This document shows, piece by piece, positions 39,745 through 51,382 of a stretch of 64,000 bases of DNA. The DNA is from Phascolarctos cinereus (Eukaryota > Chordata > Mammalia > Diprotodontia > Phascolarctidae): the NCBI RefSeq assembly GCF_002099425.1, contig NW_018343982.1, forward strand, positions 13,928,501-13,992,500. The letters are read 5' to 3'. Every line of letters starts with the position of its first letter. Position 1 is the stretch's first letter. A model generated the notes under the pieces. The model had not been told where the DNA came from and searched no databases. It was given only the letters and a program-made list of their open reading frames with translations. Both the position numbers and the translations under genes were made by a program.

Positions 39745-40545
39745 AAGAAACTGAACTTAGGGTAACTGGATAAACTACAGCAAATATGAAGAAATTTTTT
39801 CCAAGCCTGAAATGGGGTAAGGCGAACTAAAGAGTCTCTTTAAATGAAGATGTCTTGAAGATGGGCTTGATACTTATCTTTCTGGGCAGAGAATGCCCAA
39901 CATGATCTCTGCAGTTATCATCCCACTTGAGGATTTTATGACTATGAGAAAAGGACAAGAAGGAGATGTAGGATGAAGGTTCAAGCTTCAGCTGGATTTA
40001 GAGGTTCCCTGATGAGAAATACACAATAAATGTCTGGCAAACATTCAATGTTCTACAGCTGCACCAAGACCTCATTTCACTTTAAAGGCAGGAAGTATGA
40101 GCAGATGTGGCAGAGCTGGAAATGATATCTTACACGGAAGAAATTCAGAGAACACTGTTCTGAAAGATAAAAATCACACTGTAAGCAATGTCTGAAGAAA
40201 CTGGAGATGATTGGCTTGGAAAAGAAGAAACTGAGGCAGGGCCATGATCATTGTGTTCAGCTAGTTAAGGGCTGCCCAAGTGAGGAAGAGGAATGAGACA
40301 TACTCTTTATAGCTACAGATGGAAGACACAAGAGAAATTAATCAAAGTTACAGGGAGGCAGAATTCAGCTCAATATAAGACTCAATATAATTTCTAGCAA
40401 TTAGAGCTGTCCAAAGAAATAAATGACTGGTCCATTTCACTATTGAGACAGACCCTGAACAACCAGGAGGGAAGCCCTTCCTGTGATATGATGCTGCTTC
40501 TATATGACTTCTAACTTATCTATTTAGTTTATGATTCTATGGGAT
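39745..40545 (+). repeat. L3/CR1-like LINE 3' end (two or more pieces)
   Basis: 40190-40545 is the typical L3 end: ATGTCTGAAGAAACTGGAGA, GGCTTGGAAAAGAAGAAACT, TTCTAGCAATTAGAGCTGTC, TATGATTCTATGGGA. The part from 39745 is more diverged and may contain another copy. Confidence 0.6.
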
Positions 40546-40614
40546 TTATATTGGGGGATAAATGCCCTGGGCTGGGGAGGAAGGGGAGAGAGACATCTAG
40601 AGCATTCCTAATCT

Positions 40615-40822
40615 TGGATAGTAGAGGCTTAGACTTGGAATTTGTGGCACCCTAAGTTTAGTTATCAGCTCACCTATGACACTTAATTAGTGTGTAACCA
40701 TGGACAAGTAATATAATCTTTCTGAGCCTCAATTTTCTCATCTGTAAAATGGGGATACTTAAACCTGTATACAGTGCTTACTTCACAAGGTTGTTGTAAT
40801 GCTCAGAGAAGATGATGAATGC
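40615..40822 (+). repeat. MIR SINE, left piece split by MAR1
   Basis: GAGGCTTAGACTTGGAATTT head, TTTTCTCATCTGTAAAATGG core and CACAAGGTTGTTGTAATGCT, then the target site TGATGAATGC at 40813-40822. Confidence 0.85.
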
Positions 40823-41069
40823 ATTTGCTGTTGTTGTTCAGTCATGTCTGAATCTTCATGACCCTATTTGAGGTTTTCTTGGCAAACATACTGGAGTGAT
40901 CTGCCATTTCCTTCTTCAGTTCATTTTACATATGAGGAAACTGAGGCAAACAGGGTGAATTGACTTGCCCAGGGTCATACTCTAATAAGTATATGAGGCC
41001 AAATTTGAACTCAGTTCTTCCTGACTCCAGTCCCAGGGCTTCTACCTACTGTGCCACCTAGCTACCCAC
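40823..41069 (-). repeat. MAR1 SINE with perfect 10-bp target duplication, inside MIR
   Basis: Reversed MAR1: TTGTTCAGTCATGTCTGAAT, TTGGCAAACATACTGGAGTG, TTGCCCAGGGTCATACTCTA, TGTGCCACCTAGCTACCCAC. It is bounded by identical TGATGAATGC at 40813-40822 and 41070-41079. Confidence 0.97.
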
Positions 41070-41135
41070 TGATGAATGCCTAGTACCTCGCACACAGGTA
41101 AGTGATCTATCAATGTATATTATCATTAAGCTGTC
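41070..41135 (+). repeat. MIR SINE, right piece
   Basis: GCCTAGTACCTCGCACACAG and GTAAGTGATCTATCAATGTA continue the MIR split by MAR1. Confidence 0.8.
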
Positions 41136-41164
41136 TCAATAAAACTTTGAAAACTCTGTGATTA

Positions 41165-41480
41165 ACCCAGGAAGCATGGTTTGGTGGATAAAGAGCTAGA
41201 TTTGGGATGAGTAATACCTTCGTTTAAATCCTCTGAAACTAGGTGTATGAATTTAGACTAGTTACAGAGAAGCTTCCACTTTAGTGGAAGGGAATTCCCA
41301 CAATGGGAGTTCATCCAAAGAAATGACAGATTATTGACATATTGATTTATAGTGGACAGAGCGCTAGCTAGCCTCAAAGCCAGAAGGACATGATTCAAGT
41401 ACTACCTCTGACACCTACTGACTATATGACTCTAGGGATGTCCCTTAAACCCTCTGGGTTCTAGGCAACTTCCTAATACC
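41165..41480 (+). repeat. Two degraded MIR-type SINEs
   Basis: First head at 41170 (GAAGCATGGTTTGGTGGATA). Second copy from 41345: ATAGTGGACAGAGCGCTAGC, GACACCTACTGACTATATGA, GTCCCTTAAACCCTCTGGGT. Confidence 0.65.
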
Positions 41481-41484
41481 AGAA

Positions 41485-42185
41485 AGTACCAACCTGTACT
41501 GGTAGAGATCCAGTTCCCCCCAAGGCTACTGTCAAAAAACAAACAAGTCTTTGAAAACCCTATGACTATTTGCTGATTGAAACACATAAACATATAATTT
41601 ATATGTGTATATACTGTATATATGTATATGTCATCTGTATGTATATATGATTTTATGTTTGTATTATATAAAAGTTATATATACACACACATATATATTT
41701 AAAAACTTATGATTGACCAAGTTACAAAATCCAGCTCAGAGCCTTGACAAAGTACAAAGAAGTGCCCAAATAAACCCAAATAGTAAAATAAAGCCATCCT
41801 TCAATCAAGTTTTTAGGATGCTAAGCGATCATGTTGCCATCTCTAATTCCCTTCATCTCTCTCCCCAAGTTAGATACATTTATTAGCATAATAAACAAAA
41901 ACCTCACCTTTTTAAAAAATTTGCAAAAGCATCCACATACAACCTCTCCCAAACCCCAATTATCCACAATCCCACAAACCCAACAGGCAGATTCCGATTC
42001 AATCTATTGACATATGGTGATTCCCACTTCTCAGTATTACTTAATGGTGTATTTTTTTCAAGTCTTTCTCACAAAAGATCTAGGCCTGAGATCCTAGAAG
42101 ATTCATTCTTATTTGGGTGCAAACAAGTATATTAGATATGATCCTTGCCTTCTCGGCATGTACAAAAGAATATTAGCACGCATAG
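41485..42185. other. Simple-repeat block and unassigned DNA
   Basis: 41590-41700 is a TATA/TATG-rich run. The remainder shows no recognised repeat or gene. Confidence 0.45.
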
Positions 42186-42189
42186 ATCT

Positions 42190-42540
42190 GTCTCTCCTAC
42201 TCACAAAGTACCAGTGGTTCTATATTACCTTTAATACAAACCATGCTTAGCATTTTAAGAACCCTTCACACTCCGGCTCCAGACAATCTGTCTAGGCCTT
42301 TTATACACTACTAGCCTTCACATGCTCTGTTATAGCTGAAGTATCAATTTGGTGATCAGTCTCCTGCCTGGGCGTCTTTGCACGTGCCTGAAATGTGCAC
42401 CCTCATTTCCACTTCTTAGAATCCCTAGCTCAATGCAAAGCTCAACCCAAGCACCACTTCCTACATGAGGCCTTTCTGATTCTCTGGGTGCTCAAGCTTT
42501 GACTCACCCCCAAATTATCTTTTACTTGCTTTTGTATAAA
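42190..42540 (+). repeat. L2 LINE 3' region, left piece
   Basis: AGTACCAGTGGTTCTATATT, AAGAACCCTTCACACTCCGG, GGGCGTCTTTGCACGTGCCT, CACTTCCTACATGAGGCCTT. It is split by a mariner-like MITE and resumes at 42613. Confidence 0.75.
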
Positions 42541-42612
42541 GGGTTCCCAAAAAGTTCCCCCCCAAAAAAAGTCTTTAGCAACTTAAAATTGCACTAAGAC
42601 TTTTGAGACATA
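42541..42612. mobile_element. Short mariner-like MITE inside L2
   Basis: About 72 bases: GGGTTCCCAAAAAGT at the left and ACTTTTGAGACA-like (GACTTTTGAGACAT) at the right are inverted, with CTTAAAATTGCACTAAGAC inside. Size and ends fit a MADE1-like mariner MITE. Confidence 0.65.
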
Positions 42613-42740
42613 ACTGTTTTTTTGTATTTATTTATTTATATGCATGTTGAGCCCCTTGAGGCCAGGCACTGTTTTGTACTTTGTCTTTTTATCCCCAGAA
42701 CTTACTAATTAAGCATTTATTGAGTGTCTATTTAACGACT
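42613..42740 (+). repeat. L2 3' terminus, right piece
   Basis: TGTTGAGCCCCTTGAGGCCA, CTTTGTCTTTTTATCCCCAG, then AATTAAGCATTTATTGAG. Confidence 0.75.
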
Positions 42741-42744
42741 GATT

Positions 42745-43075
42745 TGAACCAGCATCATGAATGTAGTCAACTAATAATTGCTCAGCACTTCAATGTTTTT
42801 CAAGTGTTTTATGTACATTATTTGATTTGATCATCATAACTCTATGTCTGTTATTATGGGAGACAGAAATAGCAGGGACAATTGAAATCCGCAAAGAATT
42901 TTTTTAAATGCACTTTAGATTCTACTTCCAAATTCCTTTGCCACCAACCATAGTTTAACCAAAAATGAAAAACTAATTAGTTTGCATTTCATCTCCTCAT
43001 TATCTGGAAGTAGAATCAATAGACAATGAAATGGCCAGGGGCAGACAGGCTTAAAGAGAGAAGGAAGAGCCTAAA
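42745..43075. other. No firm assignment
   Basis: 42780-42870 may be a reversed MIR (TAATTGCTCAGCACTTCAAT, TTTGATTTGATCATCATAAC). The rest is unassigned. Confidence 0.4.
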
Positions 43076-43079
43076 TCAC

Positions 43080-43250
43080 TTAGGAGGAGCCCTGGGCCTG
43101 GAGGCAGGAAATTTAGGTTCAAATCATCTGTGGCACTATAAATAAATGACTTCTCTTTCCCTACTCAGGGTTTCAGTTTGCTCCTCTGTAAAGTAAGGGT
43201 GATAGAATAGATGACCTGTAAGGTCCCTTCCAGCCTATGAACCGATCAGA
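43080..43250 (+). repeat. MIR3 SINE
   Basis: GCCTGGAGGCAGGAAATTTA, TCAGTTTGCTCCTCTGTAAA, GATGACCTGTAAGGTCCCTT and CCAGCCTATGAACCGATCA. Confidence 0.8.
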
Positions 43251-43254
43251 TGTT

Positions 43255-44425
43255 TACCTAAGGCAAAGAAGACTATCTTAACAATGGAAACAGTCTTCTC
43301 CAATTCAGTAACCCAAAGTTGATGGTTTTTAAGGCCAACTTGACAACTAACAATTGTCTACTTAAAAACCAAGGAATGGCAAGTGTTTTGTGTTTTTGGT
43401 GGTGCGGAATCTTTAACTGTCAGCACTCCTCTCCTTTATTCTAGGCTATTAGACAGATCCTACTAATGGTCAAACCTTTCTTAGGATGGCAAAGGTCAAG
43501 AGATTCTTTTCATTTTTTTTGCAGGGGGCAGACCTTGGTTCAGCTGGGTGAACAAAATCTCCACATCCTAACTCTTTGCAGTTAGCACTGCAAAAGCAAA
43601 CAATAAAAACAAAAAACCCAACAGAACTTATGAAAAGCCTGGAAGTACTTCTAGTTAGCCTCTAATGAGGTGACACCTGCACTGTATTAAATGTCAAATT
43701 TAATTTAATTTAAGTGTAAATTGTTGATATCAGAAAAAGCATGACTGCATTATATAAAAACCATCAATACTGTACCACATCAACCTGAGGGCCATTGTGA
43801 AACCACTGGTGATCAGAGGCCACTCTTGCATGTGTCTTTTGATAGGCCCTAAGCTGAATTCTTCTGCAGTATGCCTCCTGCCAACCTTTCTATATTTATT
43901 TCTTACTACAATGTCTTCCACTCCTGTTCCACACGCTGTTCCTTGAATTCACCTTCTTTTTCTAACTTCACAATGCTAATCATTCAGTTGCCTTTGGCTG
44001 AAATACTGTCCTCTTCCATCTCTGCTCACTTCTGCCCTCAACAGGGGTAGCAGAGATTCTATGATATTCATTTGAAAATGACAGAGTGAGTCTTTAGCTA
44101 TCACGTCCTCTTTTTTAGGAGTACTAATCCAAGTAAATTATCCATACTATCTTCTGGGATCCTATAATTAAGCAGACTCCAGACAAGGACATGAGAGAAG
44201 AAAGAGAAGAAACTGTCCAATACCCGCACTGTCTCAAAGAAACAAAACCAAAGCCATATATGAATGTGGACTGGTACAAATTCAACAGAATTGGGAATTA
44301 CCCTAGTGAATCTGAGTGGCAATGCAAATTAATCCAGATGATAAAAGTTATCTGGATAATTCATACAAATGTAGGATTTCCAATTATCTGAATAATTATA
44401 TTTTTGGGTAATTAATTTAAATGCA
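43255..44425. other. No assigned feature, 1.2 kb
   Basis: Mostly unassigned. 43920-44050 looks like degraded L2 (CTGTTCCACACGCTGTTCCT, AATACTGTCCTCTTCCATCT). Frames of 63-73 codons lack domains and splice context. Confidence 0.4.
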
Positions 44426-44439
44426 TCTAAATATTTCTT

Positions 44440-45362
44440 TATTGAGTTCATATATCTTTGAACCTGTGCTGTGTTGTTCAACATTTTTATCCATGACTTC
44501 AATGAAGTCATAGATGGTGTGCTTATCAAATTTGCATATGATGTATAGTTGGGAGGGGCAATCAATACTGGATGACAGTCAGAATCCAGAAATAAGACAA
44601 CAGGCTAGAGCTTTGGGTTAAACCTTATAACATGAAAAAATAGAAGAAACAAATAGAAAGTCCTATACTCTAGGTTCAAAAAAATCAACTTCACAAATAT
44701 GAGGGAGGCATGATTAGGCAGCAATTCACATGAAAAAGACCTGGGAGTTTGGGGGAATAGTAAGCTCAATTTAAGTCAGTAATTCTACATGGCAGCCAAA
44801 ATGGCTAAAGGGATCTTAGGCTACACTGAAGGTCAAAGTGTCCATAACACAATAGATGATCATAAATCTGGGTCAGACTGAATCTGGAGTGCTGTGTTTT
44901 GGTCTGGGCACCTCATTTTAGGAGGAATAAAGACAAAGTGGAGTGCACCTAGAGAAAGGTAAATAGAATGGTGAAGGACCTCAAGATTATGTTAAATAAA
45001 TAACAGTTAGAGGAACTGAGGATTATTTAACCTAAAGAAGGAAAACTTAGGTGGGGTGAGGAAAATATCTTCAAGTATTTAAAGGGCTGTCACAGAGAAG
45101 AGGGATTAGGCTTGTTCTGCAAGGGACAGAAATTGAAGAAAAACAGATTTCAGCTAGATATAATGAAATAAATGCTAATAATTATGATCTTTTCAAAAGT
45201 GGCATAGCTACCTCAGGAAGTGATGGGTCGCTTCTCACTAGAAGTCTTCAAAGGAAGGAGATAACTACTTGAGGATAGTACAGAGGGTATTCAAACAAGA
45301 AGGTATGAGTTGAACTGGATAGCCTCTGAGATCCCTTCCGAATTTGAAATTCTATGATTTTC
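44440..45362 (+). repeat. L3/CR1-like LINE, 3' 0.9 kb
   Basis: Continuous L3 from the end of reverse transcriptase (CATTTTTATCCATGACTTCA, CTTATCAAATTTGCATATGA) through GGAGTGCTGTGTTTTGGTCT, GATTATTTAACCTAAAGAAG, CCTCAGGAAGTGATGGGTCG to TTGAACTGGATAGCCTCTGA, GATCCCTTCCGAATTTG and AAATTCTATGATTTT. Well ordered, but stop-rich and dead. Confidence 0.85.
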
Positions 45363-45364
45363 TA

Positions 45365-46055
45365 AATCAAGGAATTGAAGGAGTTTGTAGAAACAATATG
45401 AAAGAGCCATACACATCTCAATATGATCAGTTTTATTTCTAAACCTTGTTCTCAACTGCCTTTTTTCATCCTCCACCCTCCAACCTGTAAACTGAACTAC
45501 TAGCATAATCACTAGCATATTAAGATCACACTTGGAATGAACACTCAGCTATGACATTAATTCATTAAGACCTACTTACTCAACCCTGTGATCTTAATTA
45601 TTTGCAGCTTTAATAAATGAAGGGTACATTTTGCTTTACTAGATTTGAAGTTTTCACTCAAGTACGTTTTGAATCAAAGTAGCATCTCCTAAAGGATTAC
45701 TGGAACACATTTCCTTTTTTTTTTCTTCTTAGCACCACAGCTATTCTTTGCTTTAAATAATATCAATTCCTGAGTGCCTGCATTCACAGAAATTACAGGC
45801 TGTGTTGGCCATAGTCTAGAGTCTGTCATTTCTCCCTGACACAAGTGGTGATGTAGCTTCAGAACATTTGAGTGGCCAGGAGTTAGGCTTCAGGTCACTA
45901 ATGGATGAATGAAGAATCCTAATGGGCTGAAACATGGCCCCAGATGAATGCAAGTTCTGAAAATGTCCCAGTGGTTCCTTTCATCCCCTTCATTGTGGGT
46001 TCATTCTTCTCTCCTCTGCTGTTCTCGTGATACACTCTCACGAAGAGCCCTTATC
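45365..46055. other. No assigned feature
   Basis: About 690 bases. No recognised repeat until the L2 starts; no supported exon. Confidence 0.4.
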
Positions 46056-46059
46056 ATGA

Positions 46060-46819
46060 CTTTTTTCTATCCTACTTACATTAATGACGATCCAATCTTG
46101 AGTCCAGACCTTGCTCCAGTTCTGCATCTCTGACTGCTTGCAGGACCTTTCTAGCTGGGTATCCAGGAGTCAATTCAAATTTAACATGTCTGACATGGAA
46201 CACATTATCTTTCTCCATAACTGGCTTTCCTTCCTACCACCCATATTTCACTCAATGGCACCACCACTTTCTCAGTCAGTCAGGCTCACAATCTTATTTA
46301 ATCTTCTTTTTATTCCTTTCACATAGACAATATATACAAATTTTGTCTACTCCTTCTTAATGTCCACTATGTTCATCTTTTTCTTTTCATTCTCACTTCA
46401 TCTTCATCTAAGCTCTTAATCTTACACCCAGAGAAGACTCCTAACTAGATGCTCTGACTCCTTCCCCTACACACCATCACTAAATAAGCTTCCTAAAATA
46501 TTGCTTACATCATGTCACTTCTTTGCATAGCAACCTTCAATGGCTGCCCAATGACTGCAGGATATAGTCTAGACTCCTATTTCTGATTTTCAAGAGCACC
46601 ATCATCTATTTTTCTAACCTTATCTTCAACTACCATCCTGCATGGACCCTTTACTCCAGTAAGGCAGTTGAATCCACTTTCCCTAGACTGTGTTTTGCTC
46701 ATCCTCAACTCCAATGATCATGTTGTTTCCACTATCTAAAATGTCCATCTTCCCTCACTATTCCCAATTCAAACCTTCTCATGTCTTTAAATCTCAGTTC
46801 AAATTACACCTTCTCTGTG
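46060..46819 (+). repeat. L2 LINE, C-terminal ORF2 and 3' UTR, left piece
   Basis: ATCTCTGACTGCTTGCAGGA, CAAATTTAACATGTCTGACA, TCTTTGCATAGCAACCTTCA, GCACCATCATCTATTTTTCT, TCATGTCTTTAAATCTCAGT. L2 order is clear. It is split by a MIR3 at 46820. Confidence 0.8.
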
Positions 46820-46997
46820 AATTAGAAAGAACACTGGAACTGAATTCAGGGAACCTAAATTTGTATCCTAATTCTGCAACTTCCTGCCTATGTGACCTTG
46901 GGACAAGTCCCAAGGCTTAGTTTATTCATCTGTTAAATAGTGGGTTATTCTGGGTGATCCCTAAAGTCTCTTCTTGTTCTAAATCAATGATTCTAAA
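46820..46997 (+). repeat. MIR3 SINE inside L2
   Basis: TTAGAAAGAACACTGGAACT head, TTCCTGCCTATGTGACCTTG core, GGTGATCCCTAAAGTCTCTT and CTTGTTCTAAATCAATGATT end. Confidence 0.85.
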
Positions 46998-47230
46998 TAT
47001 ACCCAACCTGGCCAGAACAATACTTTCCTTCTCTAAAAACTATTCACTGCGTACATCTCAGATATTTCCTTGAATTATTGCTCAACTTTTCAAAGTAGGG
47101 TGTATGGTCCTCCCCAACTATTCTGTAGATTCCTTGATGACAAGGACTCCTAATTTAGCATTGTATCCCTCAAAGTGCATAAGAGTGTTCTGTAGCAGTA
47201 GTACTCAATAAAATTTGTTGACTAATTGAA
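46998..47230 (+). repeat. L2 3' terminus, right piece
   Basis: CTCCCCAACTATTCTGTAGA, TTCCTTGATGACAAGGACTC, GTACTCAATAAAATTTGTTG and ACTAATTGAA. Confidence 0.8.
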
Positions 47231-47234
47231 CATA

Positions 47235-47820
47235 GACTGTGGGAACAGAAGATACAAGGGAAACTGGATTTCTCAGTTCTAAAACCAGTTTCCTTGGATA
47301 TTTCTAAGTCTAAATGACATAACTAAGCTACAGGTTGGCAGGGAGTAGACAGACACCTACAACCAGAGGCATAATTAGCAATATTTGGGTAGTTTTAGTA
47401 ACCCTTCTGCTTCCATTGTTGACTTGAATTGACATGAAGAAGAGGTGTGATCCCTCATCCAATATTTAGTTGGCTTACATTCTCTTCACAACACTTAGCA
47501 CAACCCTTTCCTAGGCAAACTCAGTTTGTTCCCTCATTGTCCTGGTTTTTCCCATCTCCCTTCCTTTCCCTCCCAACTTCAACCTACCATTGAAGAACCA
47601 ACCCCTTGCCTAGAAAACTCACCCTTCTGTTGCCCTCAAAATTTATAGTTATCTTTCCGCCCCTTCCATTTAACCCCCTCAACCCTAGCCCTAGTTACAT
47701 AACAGCCTCTAATCTAAAAGTCATTATTACTAATACCAGCTTGATGCCAGGTTTGTAAGAGCCATCTTATAAGCCATTTTCTCTGTTCATGGCCAGCTCC
47801 TTTCTCTAGCACCCAGTGTT
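47235..47820. other. No assigned feature
   Basis: C/T-rich patches (47540-47700) but no recognised repeat or exon. Confidence 0.4.
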
Positions 47821-47824
47821 TCAT

Positions 47825-47990
47825 CCAAACATTCATCTATTCATTCAATAAGCATTTAAGTATTTACTATGAACTCACTGAGCTATGTACTGAGGGGGAA
47901 TACAAAAATACATGAGGCTGTCCTTAAGGCACTTACAATCTAGTAGAAAAGAAATCATAGACATAAATAACTTCAACAAACTGAAATAGG
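47825..47990 (-). repeat. L2 3' end (reversed)
   Basis: CATCTATTCATTCAATAAGC, CTTAAGGCACTTACAATCTA. Confidence 0.8.
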
Positions 47991-48139
47991 ATGAAGTTCA
48001 TACAAGGAGCACAGAGTGCTAGGAAATCAGATTAGCCAATAAATGATACTTTTGGGAAGGAGTTTCCTTGAATACCACTGGATATTAAACAATATGAAAA
48101 AATGCTTAGGGGGGTATTATGTTTATTCTGACATATACG

Positions 48140-48350
48140 TCTCCTGACTCTAGTCCAGCAGAAAGAATACTGGCTTTGGAGTCAAGAAGATCTGGATTCA
48201 AATTCCACCACTGATGCTTGCCACCTGTATGATGTTGGACAAGTCACCATTCCTGGGCCTCAGTTTCCTAATCTTTAAAATAAGGGGGTTTAACTAAATA
48301 GCCTCAGAGATCCTTTCTTGATCTATGAGCCTAAGATTTATGATTTGAAG
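48140..48350 (+). repeat. MIR3 SINE
   Basis: AAGAATACTGGCTTTGGAGT, GCCACCTGTATGATGTTGGA, CCTGGGCCTCAGTTTCCTAA, AATAGCCTCAGAGATCCTTT, then ATGAGCCTAAGATTTATGAT. Confidence 0.85.
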
Positions 48351-48354
48351 ACCT

Positions 48355-49685
48355 TAAAGGCAGTCAGATAAGATAACATGAGTTCTAAAATGGATGAAAT
48401 TTGTGTTGCTCATTACAAAATTATAAGCAAGGGGAAATAATGGCTATATATCATTATGTGCATATCTTAACTTTTATATTTTTCAGTGTCTTTATAATAT
48501 TCATCTTTTGTAAAGGAAGCCTATAGACAAGGCAGAAAACTTTTTAGTTAAAATTCAGGTTGTATGTATGCAACCTCCTAAAAAACAGTTCATTTGGTCA
48601 AAAGGAAGTCGAGGGAGAATTTGCCAAACTAATTCTTTAGTGGTGTTCAGACAAGCACAACTTGGTAGATTGACTCAACTATCTTACTTTCTAGTTGAAC
48701 CTGGGGTTGAAGAATAAATAGAGTAATAAGACTCCCTGGGGAACTCACTTTGGGTTGCCTAAATTCAATGCAACAAGCACTCAGTCTGTGCAAAGAAATG
48801 TTTTCCTGGGCTGTTTCTTCTTCAGACCAAATCCCAGTCTGCTCTATGCAAACCATTTCTCATCAGAGTTGGTGTTGGGATCCTCCCATTCCTACCATGT
48901 CAGCTACTGCAATGCTGTGCTGCCTCTTCCATCTGCAGGAACAATGGGCTGGGGGTGGCAGGTGTGAGCTAGCTTGTGCCTGCCATGAGGTTTTATTTAT
49001 AGATTGAAGGTGTTCTCTGCTGTTAACCAATCATTAAGCCAGGATATTAATCTATTTCCTTCAGCCTCCTATTTCTCTGACAGATTGAGTGCTCTTGAGA
49101 GAATAGGAAAGATGACAGCATTTGAGAGTTTGAGAGATTTGTCATTTCACTGGTATCATTCGTCCTTTTAAAGTAAAACCACTTCCTAGTTGGATTTTCT
49201 TTAAATCATAGTCATTTAATTTCATCATTACAAAGTAATACATTTGTAATTAACTGCATAAAAATACACACTATCCCATCCATGAGGCGTCTGGATAGTT
49301 TTGCTTTTTTTTCCTCCCCTTTAAAAAAAAGAAAACTGTCGGTCACTTTGCATTTTGGTAGCTCTGTCAAGTCAGAAGAGACAAGCATGCAATGAAGTTT
49401 CTTCATTTGAAAACTGTTTAAAAAATACATTCACATACATTTGCATCCAATCCTAGTCCCTGCCCAACTCTTTCCAAAAAGTAAGACTTTTCACTTTGAA
49501 TACAGTAAGTTTTAAAAAAAAAGATGCTTCTATATTCCACCAAACCCCCAATTTTGATCACTCTCCCCAATAAGATGTGCTCTTCATTAAGGGACAGGGA
49601 CTTGTGAAATCTTATTGTTACAGAGAACTCCTGGGTAAGGGAACTCCCTTTACCAATGCAAGTGAGCACCTTCAGTGCAATTTTT
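48355..49685. other. Low-repeat DNA 2 kb inside the gene from its promoter
   Basis: No SINE or LINE is recognisable over about 1.3 kb, unusual for this window. It includes a GC-balanced part (48750-48990) with GGTTTTATTTATAG (MEF2-like) and an AT-rich part (49195-49260) with homeodomain-like TAATTTCATCATTAC and GTAATTAAC. The position, in the inferred first intron, fits regulatory DNA. This is inference only. Confidence 0.4.
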
Positions 49686-49689
49686 AATC

Positions 49690-49805
49690 TTGAGCGAGCT
49701 CTGAGAGGCTAAGTAACATGTCCAATGTAACACAGCCAGTATGTGTCAGACAGGAGCCTTGAATCCAGCTCTTTCTGGCTTTAAGGCTAGCTCTCTATCT
49801 ACTAT
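49690..49805 (-). repeat. MIR SINE fragment
   Basis: TCTGAGAGGCTAAGTAACAT, GAGCCTTGAATCCAGCTCTT, GCTAGCTCTCTATCTACTAT. Confidence 0.7.
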
Positions 49806-49809
49806 TTGA

Positions 49810-50565
49810 AGAGATCTCTGCCACTGTATATCATCATTTTAAAATGGAAGCCATCTGCCTCTTTTGCTGAATGAGCACTGCAGTCCAGCAACCACTTTGT
49901 TCCCTCCAGCATCCAGCTACATACAAGTGACAGCCCCACCCCCACCCCAAGGACTCCTCTCCCCCACCACACACACCTAGAGCACTATTTAGGAAAGGGT
50001 CTTCATTGCAACAATCTCTGAACCATCCAGAATAGATCAGACCTATCTGGAGACAGACCTCTGGTACACTCAAAGTGTACAGGTACGGGGGAGGATGGAG
50101 GGAGGAGGGAAGATAGAGTGAGGCAAAGAGAAAGGAAAGGAAGGAAAGTGTTAGAAATGAAAAGGGATGTAGGGTAATCACTTTTTCTTTCACTATTCAG
50201 ACCTCTAACGTTTCTTGACCCTGTCCTCTTTCTGCACTACCTTCTCTCCTCCTTTTTTAATCTTCTGAAAGATGAGTCTGGAGAAAAATGTGTGGCTGAG
50301 GGTAACTAGACTTTGCTACAATCTGCTTTTTATGCCTGGGAGAGACTATAAGTTTTTTTTTTCTCCAGCAAATTCCTTAGACACTTCCCATGGCTTCAGG
50401 GAGGCTAATGAGTCCAGAGGTGCGGGTGGGTGGGGGTGAAGGTGGGTGAAGGGTGCATAAGAAACCTGCCTTGGACCACTGAAATCACCTAGTAGGGGAA
50501 AGGTTGGTTATTCGAGCCAGTGTACAGAGAGGTATCGAGCCCCCACCCAGGGAGGACTCGTGGGA
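49810..50565. other. Low-repeat flank of the CpG island
   Basis: No recognised repeat apart from purine/pyrimidine-rich runs (50090-50160, 50420-50455). Frames on the minus strand (up to 119 codons at 49834-50193) have no domain. Likely intron 1 sequence close to the promoter. Confidence 0.45.
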
Positions 50566-51382
50566 ACAAAATGGACTTAGGGGTGAGGGACTGTGCGAGG
50601 GATCTTCCTAATTTTTTTTCCCCAACCTGGATCACTTCGCATCTGCTGCATTGCCTCCCTTTGGGAGTCGCATGTGCTGTGTGCAATCCGGTGGCGTCAG
50701 GAAAAGCAGAGTGGAGCAGCCAGGGGCAGGGAGGAGAAGCGCATGGCGAGGAAGCCCCTGGGCTCTCGCGTGGGAGGAGGGGGGCGGGGTGGGGGACTGC
50801 GGTCCCTGCTGCAGAGTCTCCTCCGAAGGGAAGGGAGCACGTGACAAGCCGGGACTCCTGACAGATCTAGCTTCTGCTTCCCAGCTCCGGGCTCCCCCGT
50901 CCCAGCCCCAAAGCTTGGAGAACCCAAAGACTGGCCCGAGCGTCTCCCTTCCCTGCGCCTCCCACCTCAAGGGTCCAGGAAGAGCCCAGGGGAACTGGCA
51001 GGACAGAGAGGGAGGATAACGGGGGATGTTCCATTTTCCCACGCTAGCAGGGACCCCAGCCTGAATTAGAGCTAGGCTGCTCCCCCCATCCCCATCCACC
51101 CTATCTCCAAGCCTTCAACCTGGATAGAAGGATGGAGACCAGGAGGACGGGGGAGAGGGGGTACATCCTGGAGGGCGGACGCTGGGGGCCTCCAGCCCAA
51201 AGGGGATGCTGACAATTCTCCAGCTCCACCCACTACGCCCCTAAGGGCTGGCCGGCCGCTGGCTGCTCCCCTCCGTTCCTCCCTCCCACCCACCCGTGCC
51301 CTTGCGGCAGCGCTAGCCTAGGTGAGATTACCCGTCCCCGTTCCCTGCCTGGCCAAGTAAGCGAGCGAACGAGCGAGCTCAC

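Noticed and set aside
50632-51099. 155-codon minus-strand frame in the CpG island
   Set aside because: Long frames arise easily in stop-poor GC-rich DNA. There is no domain, the composition is Pro/Ser/Gly-rich and it overlaps other frames on both strands. It lies in the inferred first intron.
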